NCBI RefSeq assembly: GCF_013363975.1
Contig: NZ_JABWGN010000006.1
Coordinates: 1 to 64,000, forward strand
Direction of reading: 5' to 3'
DNA length: 64,000 nucleotides
Source: Nonomuraea montanisoli
Lineage (GTDB): Bacteria; Actinomycetota; Actinomycetes; Streptosporangiales; Streptosporangiaceae
This document shows positions 42,275 through 50,594 of the stretch, one piece after another. The position numbers were made by a program, and so were the translations under genes. The notes under the pieces were generated by a model, which had not been told where the DNA came from, did no database searches, and worked only from the letters and a program-made list of their open reading frames with translations. Numbering within the stretch: position 1 is the first letter of the stretch; each line of letters starts with the position of its first letter.

Positions 42275-43720
42275 TCAGCTGTAGTGCAGATAGCGCGGCC
42301 AGGCGGCGCGCCAGGAGCCCTTCAGCCCGTGGCACAGGAACACCGGCATTCCCTGCATCTCGTTGTCCACGCCGACCCGGTTGTCCACCACGGCGCGCTG
42401 CTCGCACGTGGTGTACTGCCGGTACATGCCGCGCCGGCCGATGTTCACCGCCACCGCGACCGTGCCGGTCTCGGGCGGCGGGCCGTACTGGTGGAGCTGG
42501 TTCTGGCCGCTGTAGACGCGCGGGATCCCGGCCCGCGCCAGCGCGCCCTGCTCGCCGTAGCTGCCGGTCAGCACGATCGCCCGATCCCGCTCCTCGGGCG
42601 GCAGCGAGGCGAGGATGCCGCGTACGGCGGCGGCGAACTCCGGCCAGCCGACCGACTCGCGCGCCACCTCGTTGATCGCCGGGACGGGCGTGGCGGCCAG
42701 CCGGTCGGCGGGCAGCAGCGGCAGCGCGATCACCGCGCACAACAGCCCGTTGACCGCCAGCGCGGCCACCGCCAGGCGCACCCGGCCCGCGCCCGCCGCC
42801 TCCACGCTCACGCAGCCCGCCGTGAACAACAGCAGCAGCAGCCCGCCGGTGTAGTCGAACCGGCCGCCGCTGGCCACCGTCAGCACGGCCGCCACCGGGA
42901 ACGCGACCGCGATCGCCCGCACCCGCCGGTCCTTCCACAGCCGCCACCAGCCGAACCCGGCGATCACCGCCACGACCGGCCCGAACAGCCCGAACTGCAT
43001 CGGCACGAACATCAGCCGCTGCTCGTCGCCCTCGTTGTCACTGAGCGCCGCCGCCATCGTGAGCTGCGGCCAGTCGTGCGTGGCCTGGTAGACCAGGTTG
43101 GGGACGGCCAGCACCAGGGCGAGCGCCGCGCCCGCCCACAGCCACGGGCTGATCAGCACCCGGCGCGGCCCCGCGAGCAGCAGCCCGGCCGCGAGCCCCA
43201 GCACCAGCATCGCGATCAGCAGTTTGTTGTACGTCGCCAGCCCCGTCACCGCGCCGAACGCGAGCCACCAGCGCGGGTCCTCGCGGCGCAGCGCCTTGAC
43301 CGCGAACAGCCCGGCCGCCGCCCAGAACGGCAGGTCGAAGCTCAGCGTCAGCATCGAGTGCCCGGCCACCAGCGTGTACGCGCCGGTCGCCACGCCGAGC
43401 GCGGTCACGGTCTGGGCCACGCGGGCGCCGCCGAACTCCCTGGTGATCAGGGTGGCGAGCACCACCAGCAGCGCCGCCGCCAGGGCCGGGAAGACCTTCA
43501 GCGCGAACAGCGTGTCGCCGAACAGCGCGATCGACAGGCGGGCGATCAGCGGCGTGAGCGGGGGCTGGTCGACGTAACCCCAGGCGGGGTACTCGGACAG
43601 CACTCTGAAGTACAGCTCGTCGCGGTGGTAGCCGTACCGCTGACCGAGCAGGAGCAGCACCGCGACCAGGCACGCGGCGACGACGGCGGTCGACCGCCAG
43701 GCTAACGGGGGGCGTTCCAT
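42275..43720 (-). CDS. GT39/ArnT-like membrane glycosyltransferase
   Basis: A 481-residue, roughly 11-TM PMT_2-family protein. I start at the ATG 43720 (MERPPLAWRS), 7 nt after TAGTTT, so leaderless. The first loop YGYHRDELYFRVLSEYPAWGYVDQPPLTPLIARL has the Asp-Glu and YVDxPPL motif of GT-C enzymes such as ArnT. The C-terminal soluble part (about 340-481) is periplasmic-like. It should transfer a sugar from polyprenyl phosphate to an envelope acceptor. It is divergent from the trp leader, with back-to-back promoters. Confidence 0.88.
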   Translation of the reverse strand: MERPPLAWRSTAVVAACLVAVLLLLGQRYGYHRDELYFRVLSEYPAWGYVDQPPLTPLIARLSIALFGDTLFALKVFPALAAALLVVLATLITREFGGARVAQTVTALGVATGAYTLVAGHSMLTLSFDLPFWAAAGLFAVKALRREDPRWWLAFGAVTGLATYNKLLIAMLVLGLAAGLLLAGPRRVLISPWLWAGAALALVLAVPNLVYQATHDWPQLTMAAALSDNEGDEQRLMFVPMQFGLFGPVVAVIAGFGWWRLWKDRRVRAIAVAFPVAAVLTVASGGRFDYTGGLLLLLFTAGCVSVEAAGAGRVRLAVAALAVNGLLCAVIALPLLPADRLAATPVPAINEVARESVGWPEFAAAVRGILASLPPEERDRAIVLTGSYGEQGALARAGIPRVYSGQNQLHQYGPPPETGTVAVAVNIGRRGMYRQYTTCEQRAVVDNRVGVDNEMQGMPVFLCHGLKGSWRAAWPRYLHYS

Positions 43721-43859
43721 GATTGTCAAACTAGCCGCCCGCCCCCGCCGCGCGGACCCCTACGCCCCCCGCTATTTCATCCCGGCCTCCCGGTGCGCGC
43801 CCGCCCGTCACGCCCCGGACGGCGTGTCGCGAAGCCCGGAGCCCCCGCCGCGCGCCGCG

Positions 43860-43889
43860 TTGCATGATCTTGGGTGCGACGGCTACCCT
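43860..43889 (+). promoter_or_regulatory. trp leader promoter
   Basis: TTGCAT (43860-43865), an 18-nt spacer and TACCCT (43884-43889) place the start point at about 43896, the A of the leader-peptide ATG. The leader mRNA would thus be leaderless. Confidence 0.6.
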
Positions 43890-43895
43890 GAACCC

Positions 43896-43937
43896 ATGCG
43901 AAATCGCCTCCAGCTTCAGTGGTGGCGCCGCTTCTAG
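43896..43937 (+). CDS. trpL: trp operon leader peptide
   Basis: A 13-residue peptide, MRNRLQLQWWRRF, with two adjacent tryptophan codons at positions 9-10 and a TAG stop. Its RNA can form mutually exclusive hairpins ending in a terminator before trpE(G). This is the classical logic of ribosome-mediated attenuation: when charged tRNA-Trp is scarce the ribosome stalls at the Trp codons and the terminator does not form. No ribosome binding site is seen; translation would begin at the 5' end of the transcript. Confidence 0.88.
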   Translation: MRNRLQLQWWRRF

Positions 43938-43994
43938 GCGGCGCGGATTTCGCACATCCATCGACGGACGGCCGCCCCGGAAGGCGGCCTTTCT
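43897..43994 (+). promoter_or_regulatory. tryptophan transcription attenuator
   Basis: Segments seen: 1 = GCGCCGC (43925-43931), which overlaps the end of the Trp codons; 2 = GCGGCGC (43938-43944); 3 = GGCCGCC (43970-43976); 4 = GGCGGCC (43983-43989). 1:2 is the pause hairpin, extended by TGCGAAATC (43897-43905) with GATTTCGCA (43946-43954). GGCGGC of segment 2 (43937-43942) can pair with GCCGCC of segment 3 as antiterminator. 3:4 is the terminator. All pairings were read by eye without energy calculation. Confidence 0.85.
43970..43994 (+). terminator. attenuator terminator hairpin
   Basis: GGCCGCC-ccggaa-GGCGGCC followed by TTTCT, 68 nt before the trpE(G) start. It is one of few hairpins in the window with a downstream T-run. 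Confidence 0.85.
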
Positions 43995-44061
43995 CGTGTC
44001 CGCCCCCGGGATTCGGCGTTGTGGCAGTTCACTTCGACAGTGACTTCGACAAGGGGCAGCA

Positions 44062-46200
44062 GTGGAGACGAGCGGATATACCAGCGGTTACGTCACGGCC
44101 GGCGGCATCGGCGTCGAGCGCGAGACGCGCGAGGTGTCCGAGGAGGCGCTCGAGGAGATCGTGACCGCCCTCGGCGAACGGCGCGGCGGCGCCTTCTCCT
44201 CCGGGATGGACTACCCCGGCCGCTACAGCAGGTGGGCCTTCGGCTACGTCGACCCCTGCGTCGAGCTCGTCGCCAAGGGCCGCACCATCTCCGCCCGGGC
44301 TCTCAACGCCCGCGGCCGGGTCGTGCTGCCCGCCGTGACCTCGTGCCTGCTGGCCGCCGGCAAGCCGGTCGAGGAGCCCACCGCCGACCGGGTCGAGGTC
44401 CACGTGCCCGAGTCGGAGGACCTCCTGCCGGAGGAGCTGCGCAGCCGCCGGCCCACCGTCTTCAGCGCGATCCGCGAGGTCATCGCCGCGTTCAAGGGCG
44501 ACGACCCGCACCTCGGCCTGTACGGCTCCTTCGGCTACGACCTGGCCTTCCAGTTCGAGCCCATCCGGCAGGAGCTCACCCGCCCCGCCGACCAGCGCGA
44601 CCTCGTCCTCCACCTGCCCGACCGGATCGTCGTCATCGACCGCCAGCGCGAGACCTGCGTCGAGCACCGCTACGAGTTCACCGTCGACGGAGCGAGCACC
44701 CACGGCCTGGAGCGCACCGGCGACTCCACGCCCATCGCCACGCCCGCCGCGGTCCCGGCCGACCCGCCGAGGGGCGAGTACGCCAAGGTCGTCGCCGCCG
44801 CCAAGGAGAAGTTCAAGCGCGGCGACCTGTTCGAGGTCGTGCCCGGCCAGGTCTTCCACGCCGTCTGCACCGACCCGGCCGCCTTCTACCGCGGCCTGCG
44901 CCACAGCAACCCGGCCCCGTACGAGTTCATCGTCAGCCTCGGCGAGGGCGAGCACCTCGTCGGCGCCTCGCCCGAGATGTACGTCCGCGTCAACGGCGAC
45001 CGGGTCGAGACCTGTCCCATCTCCGGCACGATCGCCCGCGGCAGCAACCCGGTCGAGGACGCCGAGGCCATCCGCACCCTCCTGTCCAGCGTGAAGGAGG
45101 AGTCGGAGCTGACCATGTGCACCGACGTCGACCGCAACGACAAGTCCCGCATCTGCGTGCCCGGCTCGGTGCGCGTCATCGGCCGCCGCCAGATCGAGCT
45201 CTACTCCCGCCTCATCCACACCGTCGACCACATCGAGGGCCGCCTGCGTCCCGAGTTCGACGCCCTCGACGCGTTCCTCACCCACATGTGGGCCGTCACC
45301 GTCACCGGCGCGCCCAAGACGTGGGCCATGCAGTTCATCGAGGACCACGAGGCGACCACCCGCCGGTGGTACGGCGGCGCCATCGGCTTCATCGGCTTCG
45401 ACGGGTCCATGAACACCGGCCTGACCCTGCGCACCGCCCAGATCAAGGACGGCCTCGCGACCGTCCGGGCCGGCGCGACGCTGCTGTTCGACTCCGACCC
45501 CGAGGCCGAGGAGCGCGAGACCGAGCTCAAGGCCAGCGCCCTGCTCGGCGCCCTGGCCGCCGTCAACCAGCCGGACGCCGTGGTCGCCGAGCCGGTCCGC
45601 GAGCAGCCCGGGCTCGGCATGAAGGTGCTGCTCGTCGACCACGAGGACTCCTTCGTCAACACCCTGGCCGACTACTTCCGCCAGGAGGGGGCCGACGTGG
45701 TGACGCTGCGCCACGGGTTCCCGCCGGCGATGATCGACGAGGTGGCGCCCGACCTGGTGGTGCTCTCGCCCGGCCCCGGCTGGCCGTCCGACTTCGGCAT
45801 GTCGGCGCTGATCGGCGAGATCTACGCCCGCGACCTGCCGGTCTTCGGCGTGTGCCTGGGCCTGCAGGCGATGGTGGAGCAGGCCGGCGGGTCGCTGGAG
45901 CTGCTCGACTACCCCGAGCACGGCAAGCGGGGTCAGGTCACGCGGCTCGGCGGCAGCGCGCTGCTGGAGGGGCTGCCCGAGGAGTTCACCGCCGCCCGCT
46001 ACCACTCGCTGCACGCCAAGCGGCCCGGCGTGGTGGGCTTCGAGGCCACGGCGGTGACGCCCGACGGCAACGTCATGGCCATCGAGGACACCCGCAACCG
46101 GCGGTTCGGGGTGCAGTTCCACCCCGAGTCGATCCTCACGGTCGAGGGCGGCGCCGGGGCGAAGATCATCGCCAACGTCCTGCGCCTCACCCGCCGCTGA
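44062..46200 (+). CDS. trpE(G): fused anthranilate synthase TrpE-TrpG
   Basis: A 712-residue bifunctional enzyme: chorismate plus glutamine to anthranilate, the first step of tryptophan synthesis. GTG at 44062, AAGGGG 7 nt upstream. The TrpE part (about 1-510) has SSGMDYPGRYSRWAFG, the chorismate-binding core FEVVPGQVF, GASPEMYVRV, CPISGTIARG and DVDRNDKSRIC. The TrpG part (about 520-712) has SPGPGWPSD, FGVCLGLQAM (Cys nucleophile) and FGVQFHPESI (catalytic His-x-Glu). Fused TrpE(G) proteins occur in rhizobia, Azospirillum and some actinomycetes; rhizobial ones are also attenuated. Stand-alone, with trpF 17 kb away. Confidence 0.94.
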   Translation: METSGYTSGYVTAGGIGVERETREVSEEALEEIVTALGERRGGAFSSGMDYPGRYSRWAFGYVDPCVELVAKGRTISARALNARGRVVLPAVTSCLLAAGKPVEEPTADRVEVHVPESEDLLPEELRSRRPTVFSAIREVIAAFKGDDPHLGLYGSFGYDLAFQFEPIRQELTRPADQRDLVLHLPDRIVVIDRQRETCVEHRYEFTVDGASTHGLERTGDSTPIATPAAVPADPPRGEYAKVVAAAKEKFKRGDLFEVVPGQVFHAVCTDPAAFYRGLRHSNPAPYEFIVSLGEGEHLVGASPEMYVRVNGDRVETCPISGTIARGSNPVEDAEAIRTLLSSVKEESELTMCTDVDRNDKSRICVPGSVRVIGRRQIELYSRLIHTVDHIEGRLRPEFDALDAFLTHMWAVTVTGAPKTWAMQFIEDHEATTRRWYGGAIGFIGFDGSMNTGLTLRTAQIKDGLATVRAGATLLFDSDPEAEERETELKASALLGALAAVNQPDAVVAEPVREQPGLGMKVLLVDHEDSFVNTLADYFRQEGADVVTLRHGFPPAMIDEVAPDLVVLSPGPGWPSDFGMSALIGEIYARDLPVFGVCLGLQAMVEQAGGSLELLDYPEHGKRGQVTRLGGSALLEGLPEEFTAARYHSLHAKRPGVVGFEATAVTPDGNVMAIEDTRNRRFGVQFHPESILTVEGGAGAKIIANVLRLTRR

Positions 46201-46771
46201 CCCACCCGCGGGCCCGGCCCACACCGGGCCCGCACACCCCGGCTCACGCCCCTCGGCTTGCGCCCCTGGCTCGCACGCCTCGTCTCGCGCCCCTCGACTT
46301 GCGCGATTGTGCACCTCGACCTACACGATCGCCCCCGCCCCACACCGCGCCTCCACCCCACACCGCGCCCTCCGCCCCACACCGCGCCGCCCCGCCCTCT
46401 CGCCTGACGCAGTCCCGCCTGACGCTCGTGCCGCGCCGTCCGGTGCGGCCCCGCTCGTGCGCCTCGACCTGCGCGATCGCGCTGCCGCACCACCGTGCGG
46501 CGCCTCCCGCCCGGCGCAGTGCCGCCGCGAGATGCCGGGGCGGGCGGTGATGTCAGGCCGGAGACGCCTGCGGCCGCGGGGTCTGTGTCGGGTCGGGGAC
46601 CTTGGGGCGGTGGGGGCTGGATCAGGGGGAGTCCCTCGGCGGAGAGGTCGTGGGCTGGCGGCATTGGGGGCGGCGGGGTCTTGGGGCGGGCGGGGCACGC
46701 CGGGCCGGGGACTCCAGGTCAGGCGGGGAAAGCGGGGGCGGCGGCCCGGCCGCACCCCCTAGAGTCTCCGC
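46201..46771. other. 571-bp intergenic region with tandem repeats
   Basis: No convincing gene. The first half is C-rich with repeated CGCCCCTCG/ctcgcacgcctcg units and three copies of CCCCACACCGCGCC (about 46340-46390). A motif ctcgacctacacgatcg near 46315 recurs as ctcgacctgcgcgatcg near 46462. The second half is G-rich and purine-skewed (ggggcgggcggggc). TAGAGT (46760-46765) is the -10 of the next gene, 6 nt before its ATG. Confidence 0.6.
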
Positions 46772-47920
46772 ATGCTCCCCCTCGGCCTGTCCGACACGGT
46801 GTGCGAAGCGCTGCTCGCCCCGCTGGTCGACCACCACTGCGACGCCGTGCGCCGCGACGACCTGTCCCGGGCCCAGTACGAGCTGCTGATCGGCGGCGGC
46901 GTGCCCGCGCCACCCGGCACCACCCACTTCGACACCCCCGTCGGCGTGGCCGTGCGCCGCTGGTGCGCACCCGTGCTCGACCTGCCCCCGCACGCGCCGC
47001 CCGCCGTCTACCTGGCCCGGCGGGCCGAGCTCGGGGCGGCCGAGGCCAACGGCAGGCTGCTGCGGGCCGCCGGGGTGGCGGCGTTCCTCGTCGACACCGG
47101 CACGGAGGACGACGACCTTCTGCCGGCCGCCGAGATGGGCCGCCAGGGCTCCGCCGCCGCCGCCGAGATCGTCCGCGTCGAGCAGGTCGAGCACGACGTG
47201 GCCGAGATGGCCGGCTCCTCCGCCGACTACCTGGAGGGCCTGGCCGAGGAGCTGGCCGCCCGCGCCGCCGGCGCCGTGGGCCTGAGCACGGTCGCCGGTC
47301 ACCTGCACGGCCTCGACTTCGACGCCGCCCGCCCCAGCCGCGGCTCGGTCATCGCCGCCGCCGGCCGCCGGCTGGCCGACCCCAAGGAGCCGCTGGCCGA
47401 CCCGGTCGCGCTGCGCCACCTGCTGTGGACCGCCGTGGACGTGGCCCGCGAGCGCGGCCTGCCCCTCCAGCTCCACGCGGGCGCCGGCCCCGACGCCGGG
47501 CACGCGGCGCCGCACCGCACCGACCCCGCGCTGCTGACCGGCTTCCTGCGGGCGCTCCAGCCCGCCGGGGTGCCGGTGATCCTGCTGCACTGCTACCCGT
47601 TCCACCGCCAGGCCGCCCACCTGGCGGCGGCGTACCCGCACGTCCACGTGGACGTCGGACGGGCGCTGACCCGCACCGGCGCCGGCGCGTGGCGGGTCGT
47701 GGACGAGCTGCTGGAGCTGGCGCCGTTCCACAAGCAGCTCTTCGGCTCCGGCTGCTCCGGCGTGGCCGAGACCGCCCACCTCGGCGCCGTGGCGTTCCGC
47801 CGCGCCCTGGGCCGGGCGCTGAAGGAGCGGATCGACGCGGGGGAGTGGAGCGCCGCCGACGCCGCCCGGGTCGCCTACATGATCGGCTCGGGCAACGCCC
47901 GCCGCGTCTACCGCCTCTGA
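46772..47920 (+). CDS. amidohydrolase-like protein with altered metal ligands
   Basis: A 382-residue TIM-barrel amidohydrolase-2 family protein (FluG/uronate isomerase-like barrel). Leaderless ATG at 46772. The start PLVDHHCDAV resembles the family's PLVDHHCHGV, but the second metal His is Asp24. Later ligands LQLHAGAGPDAG and ILLHCYPFHRQAAHLA are kept. The final strand, normally FGSDA with the essential Asp, reads LFGSGCSGVAETAHLG, so that Asp is lost. The fold assignment is good, but at least two ligand positions differ, so hydrolase activity is doubtful. Monocistronic. Confidence 0.75.
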   Translation: MLPLGLSDTVCEALLAPLVDHHCDAVRRDDLSRAQYELLIGGGVPAPPGTTHFDTPVGVAVRRWCAPVLDLPPHAPPAVYLARRAELGAAEANGRLLRAAGVAAFLVDTGTEDDDLLPAAEMGRQGSAAAAEIVRVEQVEHDVAEMAGSSADYLEGLAEELAARAAGAVGLSTVAGHLHGLDFDAARPSRGSVIAAAGRRLADPKEPLADPVALRHLLWTAVDVARERGLPLQLHAGAGPDAGHAAPHRTDPALLTGFLRALQPAGVPVILLHCYPFHRQAAHLAAAYPHVHVDVGRALTRTGAGAWRVVDELLELAPFHKQLFGSGCSGVAETAHLGAVAFRRALGRALKERIDAGEWSAADAARVAYMIGSGNARRVYRL

Positions 47921-48004
47921 CCTCGGGCTCCGGCCCGGGGCCGCTCGTGGCGGAAACGGGCGGCAGGCCACCCCGGAGTTCGCGCCCGGGCCCCCGACCT
48001 GGTT

Positions 48005-48048
48005 TGCTTGGGCCGTCACATGGCCCAACAGTGCTTGGGCCGTCACAT
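48005..48048. promoter_or_regulatory. 17-bp direct repeat and dyad upstream of thyX
   Basis: TGCTTGGGCCGTCACAT occurs at 48005-48021 and 48032-48048 (27-bp period). The first copy is also part of an inverted repeat TTGGGCC (48008-48014) / GGCCCAA (48022-48028). The block ends 25 bp before the ThyX ATG, where a repressor site would lie. Confidence 0.5.
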
Positions 48049-48072
48049 CGCCTATCCGAGCGGGGGCTCGCC

Positions 48073-48855
48073 ATGCGCACCGTCGAACCCGAGGTCTTCA
48101 TCGTCGCCCGTCCGCAGCTCGACTACGACGAGCTGGCCCGCTACCTGGGCGAGATCGGCGGCGAGCGGTGGCTGGAGCGCCTCGACCGGGGCGAGCTGGA
48201 CGCGCAGAACCTCGCCGAGTTCGCTGGCCGGCTCTGCTACCGCTCGTTCGAGCCCGGTCTCAACCCCAACGTGGTCCGCATCCGCGAGAACCAGGACGAG
48301 TACCTGCGCAACATCCTGGCCAGCGCCCACGGCTCCGTCCTGGAGCACGTCAGCTTCAGCTTCGTGCTGCACAACGTCAGCCGGGTCCTCACCCACGAGC
48401 TGGTCCGCCACCGGCCCGGCGTGGCCATCTCCCAGGAGTCGCTGCGCTTCGTCCGCCTCGACGAGCTGCCGTTCTGGTTCCCCGACTGGGCCCGCGAGGA
48501 CTCCGAGCTGATGGAGCGGGCCACGGCCGTGCTGGAGGAGCTGGAGCGCTTCCAGATCTGGATGGCCGACCACTTCGAGCTGGACGAGGAGGGCAAGCCG
48601 TTCTCCGAGAAGAAGCACCGCACCTCGTTCATGCGCCGCTTCGCCCCCGAGGGCCTGGCCACCGGCCTGGTCTGGACGGCCAACGTCCGCACCCTTCGCC
48701 ACACGATCGAGGCCCGCACCGCGGTCGGCGCGGAGGAGGAGATCCGCCTGCTGTTCCAGCGCATCGGGGAGCTCATGCTGAAGGAGGCCCCGGCCCTGTT
48801 CGGCGACTACGTCGTCGAGGACGGCGCGTGGATCCCCGGCTGGCGCAAGGTCTGA
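48073..48855 (+). CDS. thyX: divergent FAD-dependent thymidylate synthase (ThyX family)
   Basis: A 260-residue ThyX-like protein; ThyX makes dTMP from dUMP with FAD and methylene-tetrahydrofolate. ATG at 48073. Recognisable: SAHGSVLEHVSFSFVLHNVSRVLTHELVRHRPGVAISQESLRF, and a C-terminal NVRTLRHTIEARTAVGAEEEIRLLF, which matches the usual N-R-x-L-x-H flavin/dUMP region. The signature is normally RHR-x7-S; here RHR (112-114) is followed by 8 residues before Ser123, and Ser120 sits at x5. The protein may be a specialised paralogue; whether it still makes dTMP needs testing. Confidence 0.82.
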   Translation: MRTVEPEVFIVARPQLDYDELARYLGEIGGERWLERLDRGELDAQNLAEFAGRLCYRSFEPGLNPNVVRIRENQDEYLRNILASAHGSVLEHVSFSFVLHNVSRVLTHELVRHRPGVAISQESLRFVRLDELPFWFPDWAREDSELMERATAVLEELERFQIWMADHFELDEEGKPFSEKKHRTSFMRRFAPEGLATGLVWTANVRTLRHTIEARTAVGAEEEIRLLFQRIGELMLKEAPALFGDYVVEDGAWIPGWRKV

Positions 48856-48918
48856 CGCGGCCCGGCCGGCAGACCGGGGTCAGGCGGACGGGTCACACAG
48901 ACCGGTCACACAGACCGG

Positions 48919-49239
48919 TCAGGCCAGGCTGGGCATCACGTACACCTCGGCCCCCGGCGGCAGCGCGCAGTCGAGGCCGCCGAGGCCCAGCGCGTTCTCC
49001 CCGGAGACGAACATGCTGATGTGGCGGCGGATCCGCCCGTAGTCGTCGCGCAGCCGCTCCTCCAGCAGCGGGTGCGTACGGCGCAGCGTGTCGAGCGCCG
49101 ACCCCAGCGTGGGCGAGGCGTCGGTGTCCGCCGCGACCGCGAACACCTTCACCTCGCTCCTGCCGCTCACCCAGCGCCGCAGCGAGCTGGGCAGCACGAA
49201 CACGACCATGGTCACGGGTCTGGCCCGCCGGGCAGCCAT
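48919..49239 (-). CDS. MoaD/ThiS-like ubiquitin-fold protein lacking terminal Gly-Gly
   Basis: A 106-residue (96 from a Met at 49209) beta-grasp protein: VVFVLPSSLRRWV, TLGSALDTLRRTHPLLEERL, FVSGENALGLGGLDCALPPGAEVYVMPSLA. The ...PGAEVYVMP end is the MoaD/ThiS pattern, but true sulphur carriers end in Gly-Gly and this one stops at SLA. It cannot be adenylated in the usual way unless processed or read through. The ATG at 49239 lies 3 nt after the stop of the BNR-propeller gene, so the two are co-translated. Confidence 0.8.
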   Translation of the reverse strand: MAARRARPVTMVVFVLPSSLRRWVSGRSEVKVFAVAADTDASPTLGSALDTLRRTHPLLEERLRDDYGRIRRHISMFVSGENALGLGGLDCALPPGAEVYVMPSLA

Positions 49240-49242
49240 GTC

Positions 49243-50322
49243 CTACAACACCGCCGCGCGGACCGTCAGGACGTCCGGCAGGTGCCGGGCCACCACGCTC
49301 CAGCTCTCGCCGCCGTCGGCCGAGGCGTACACCTCGCCGTCGCGGGTGCCGAGGAACACGCCCGCCTCCGAGGCGGTCATCGCGTCGCGCAGCACCGTGA
49401 CGTGGACCGGCGGCTCCGGAAGGCCGTGGTCGAAGGGCCGCCACGTGCCGCCGGCGTCGTCGGAGCGGTAGACCCGCAGGCGGTGCTCCACCGGGGTCCG
49501 GTCGACGTCGGCCTGGAGCGGCAGCACGTACACCGTGTCGGGCCGGCGCGGGTCGACCACGACGGGGAAGCCGAAGTCGGACGGCAGCGACGCGCCGATC
49601 CCCTCCCAGGAGCCGCCGAAGTCGTCGCTGCGGTAGACGCCGAAGTGGTGCTGCAGGAACAGCCGGTCGGGCCGCGACGGGTGCAGCGCCACCTTGTGCA
49701 CGCACTGGCCGAACTCGGGATACTGCTGCCCCTCCGGCAGGAACGGCGCCCGGATGCCCTGGTTGGCCGCCTCCCACGACACGCCGCCGTCGGAGGTGCG
49801 GTAGAACCCGGCCGCCGACACGGCCACGCCCATCACCCGCGGGTCGTCCGGGTGCGCGACGATCGTGTGCAGGCACAGCCCGCCGCCGCCCGGCTGCCAG
49901 CGCGGCCGGTGCGGGTGCTCCCACAGGCCCTCCACCAGCTCGTAGGTGACGCCGCCGTCCTCCGAGCGGAACAGCGCGGCCGGCTCCGCGCCGGCCCACA
50001 CCACGCCGGGCTCGGACGGCGACGGCAGGAGCTGCCACACGCGGGTCAGCGTCGCGCCGGTCTTGTCGGGGAACGCGATCGGCGGCCGGGACGCCTCCTG
50101 CCAGGTCTCGCCGAGGTCGTCGGAGTACATCACCGACGGGCCGAAGTGGCCGTACTCGATGCCGGCCAGCAGCCGCGGGGAGGGGCCGCGCGTGTCGATC
50201 GCCACCGACGGGACCCCGACCGTGGAGAAGCGGATCGGCTGCACCTCGAAGGGGCCGCCGTCCGCCGAACGGGCGAGGAAGAGCCCCTTGCGGGTGCCGA
50301 TCGCGAGCATCGCGTCACTCAT
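49243..50322 (-). CDS. BNR/sialidase-like beta-propeller protein
   Basis: A 359-residue cytoplasmic propeller with several Asp-box (SxDxGxTW) repeats: YSDDLGETWQ, RSEDGGVTYE, RTSDGGVSWE, RSDDFGGSWEG, RSDDAGGTWR, ASADGGESW. The start MLAIGTRKGLFLARSADG is typical of a WD40/YCF48-like family that often neighbours a MoaD-like gene in actinobacteria. No signal peptide, so an extracellular sialidase role is unlikely. ATG at 50322 with GGGAG upstream. Function unknown; probably forms a unit with the MoaD-like protein. Confidence 0.85.
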   Translation of the reverse strand: MSDAMLAIGTRKGLFLARSADGGPFEVQPIRFSTVGVPSVAIDTRGPSPRLLAGIEYGHFGPSVMYSDDLGETWQEASRPPIAFPDKTGATLTRVWQLLPSPSEPGVVWAGAEPAALFRSEDGGVTYELVEGLWEHPHRPRWQPGGGGLCLHTIVAHPDDPRVMGVAVSAAGFYRTSDGGVSWEAANQGIRAPFLPEGQQYPEFGQCVHKVALHPSRPDRLFLQHHFGVYRSDDFGGSWEGIGASLPSDFGFPVVVDPRRPDTVYVLPLQADVDRTPVEHRLRVYRSDDAGGTWRPFDHGLPEPPVHVTVLRDAMTASEAGVFLGTRDGEVYASADGGESWSVVARHLPDVLTVRAAVL

Positions 50323-50594
50323 AGCAGACTCCCATCACCGCTGCCATCGCTCCCGTGCCTCTTCGGGCCATCGTGCCACGCTCCCGCCGGGGCCGCCGGA
50401 GAGTGGGGGATTCGCGGCCGGACCGTGCTCGCAGCGTGACAGCGCGTTGGCCGGGCGCGGGCTGAGCTGCGGCTTTGCGCAACCCGGCATCGGGCGCGCG
50501 CTACGCGGCGACGCGCGCGGGGTAGGTCCCTGGCCGGTGAGGCGTGCCCGGCGGGGGAGTCCCGGGGCGCCTGGCGACAGGGGGGGAGTGTCCC

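Noticed and set aside
46495..46771. Upstream extensions of the amidohydrolase and ThyX frames
   Set aside because: The extensions are low-complexity and lack start signals; leaderless or RBS-linked starts at 46772 and 48073 fit better.
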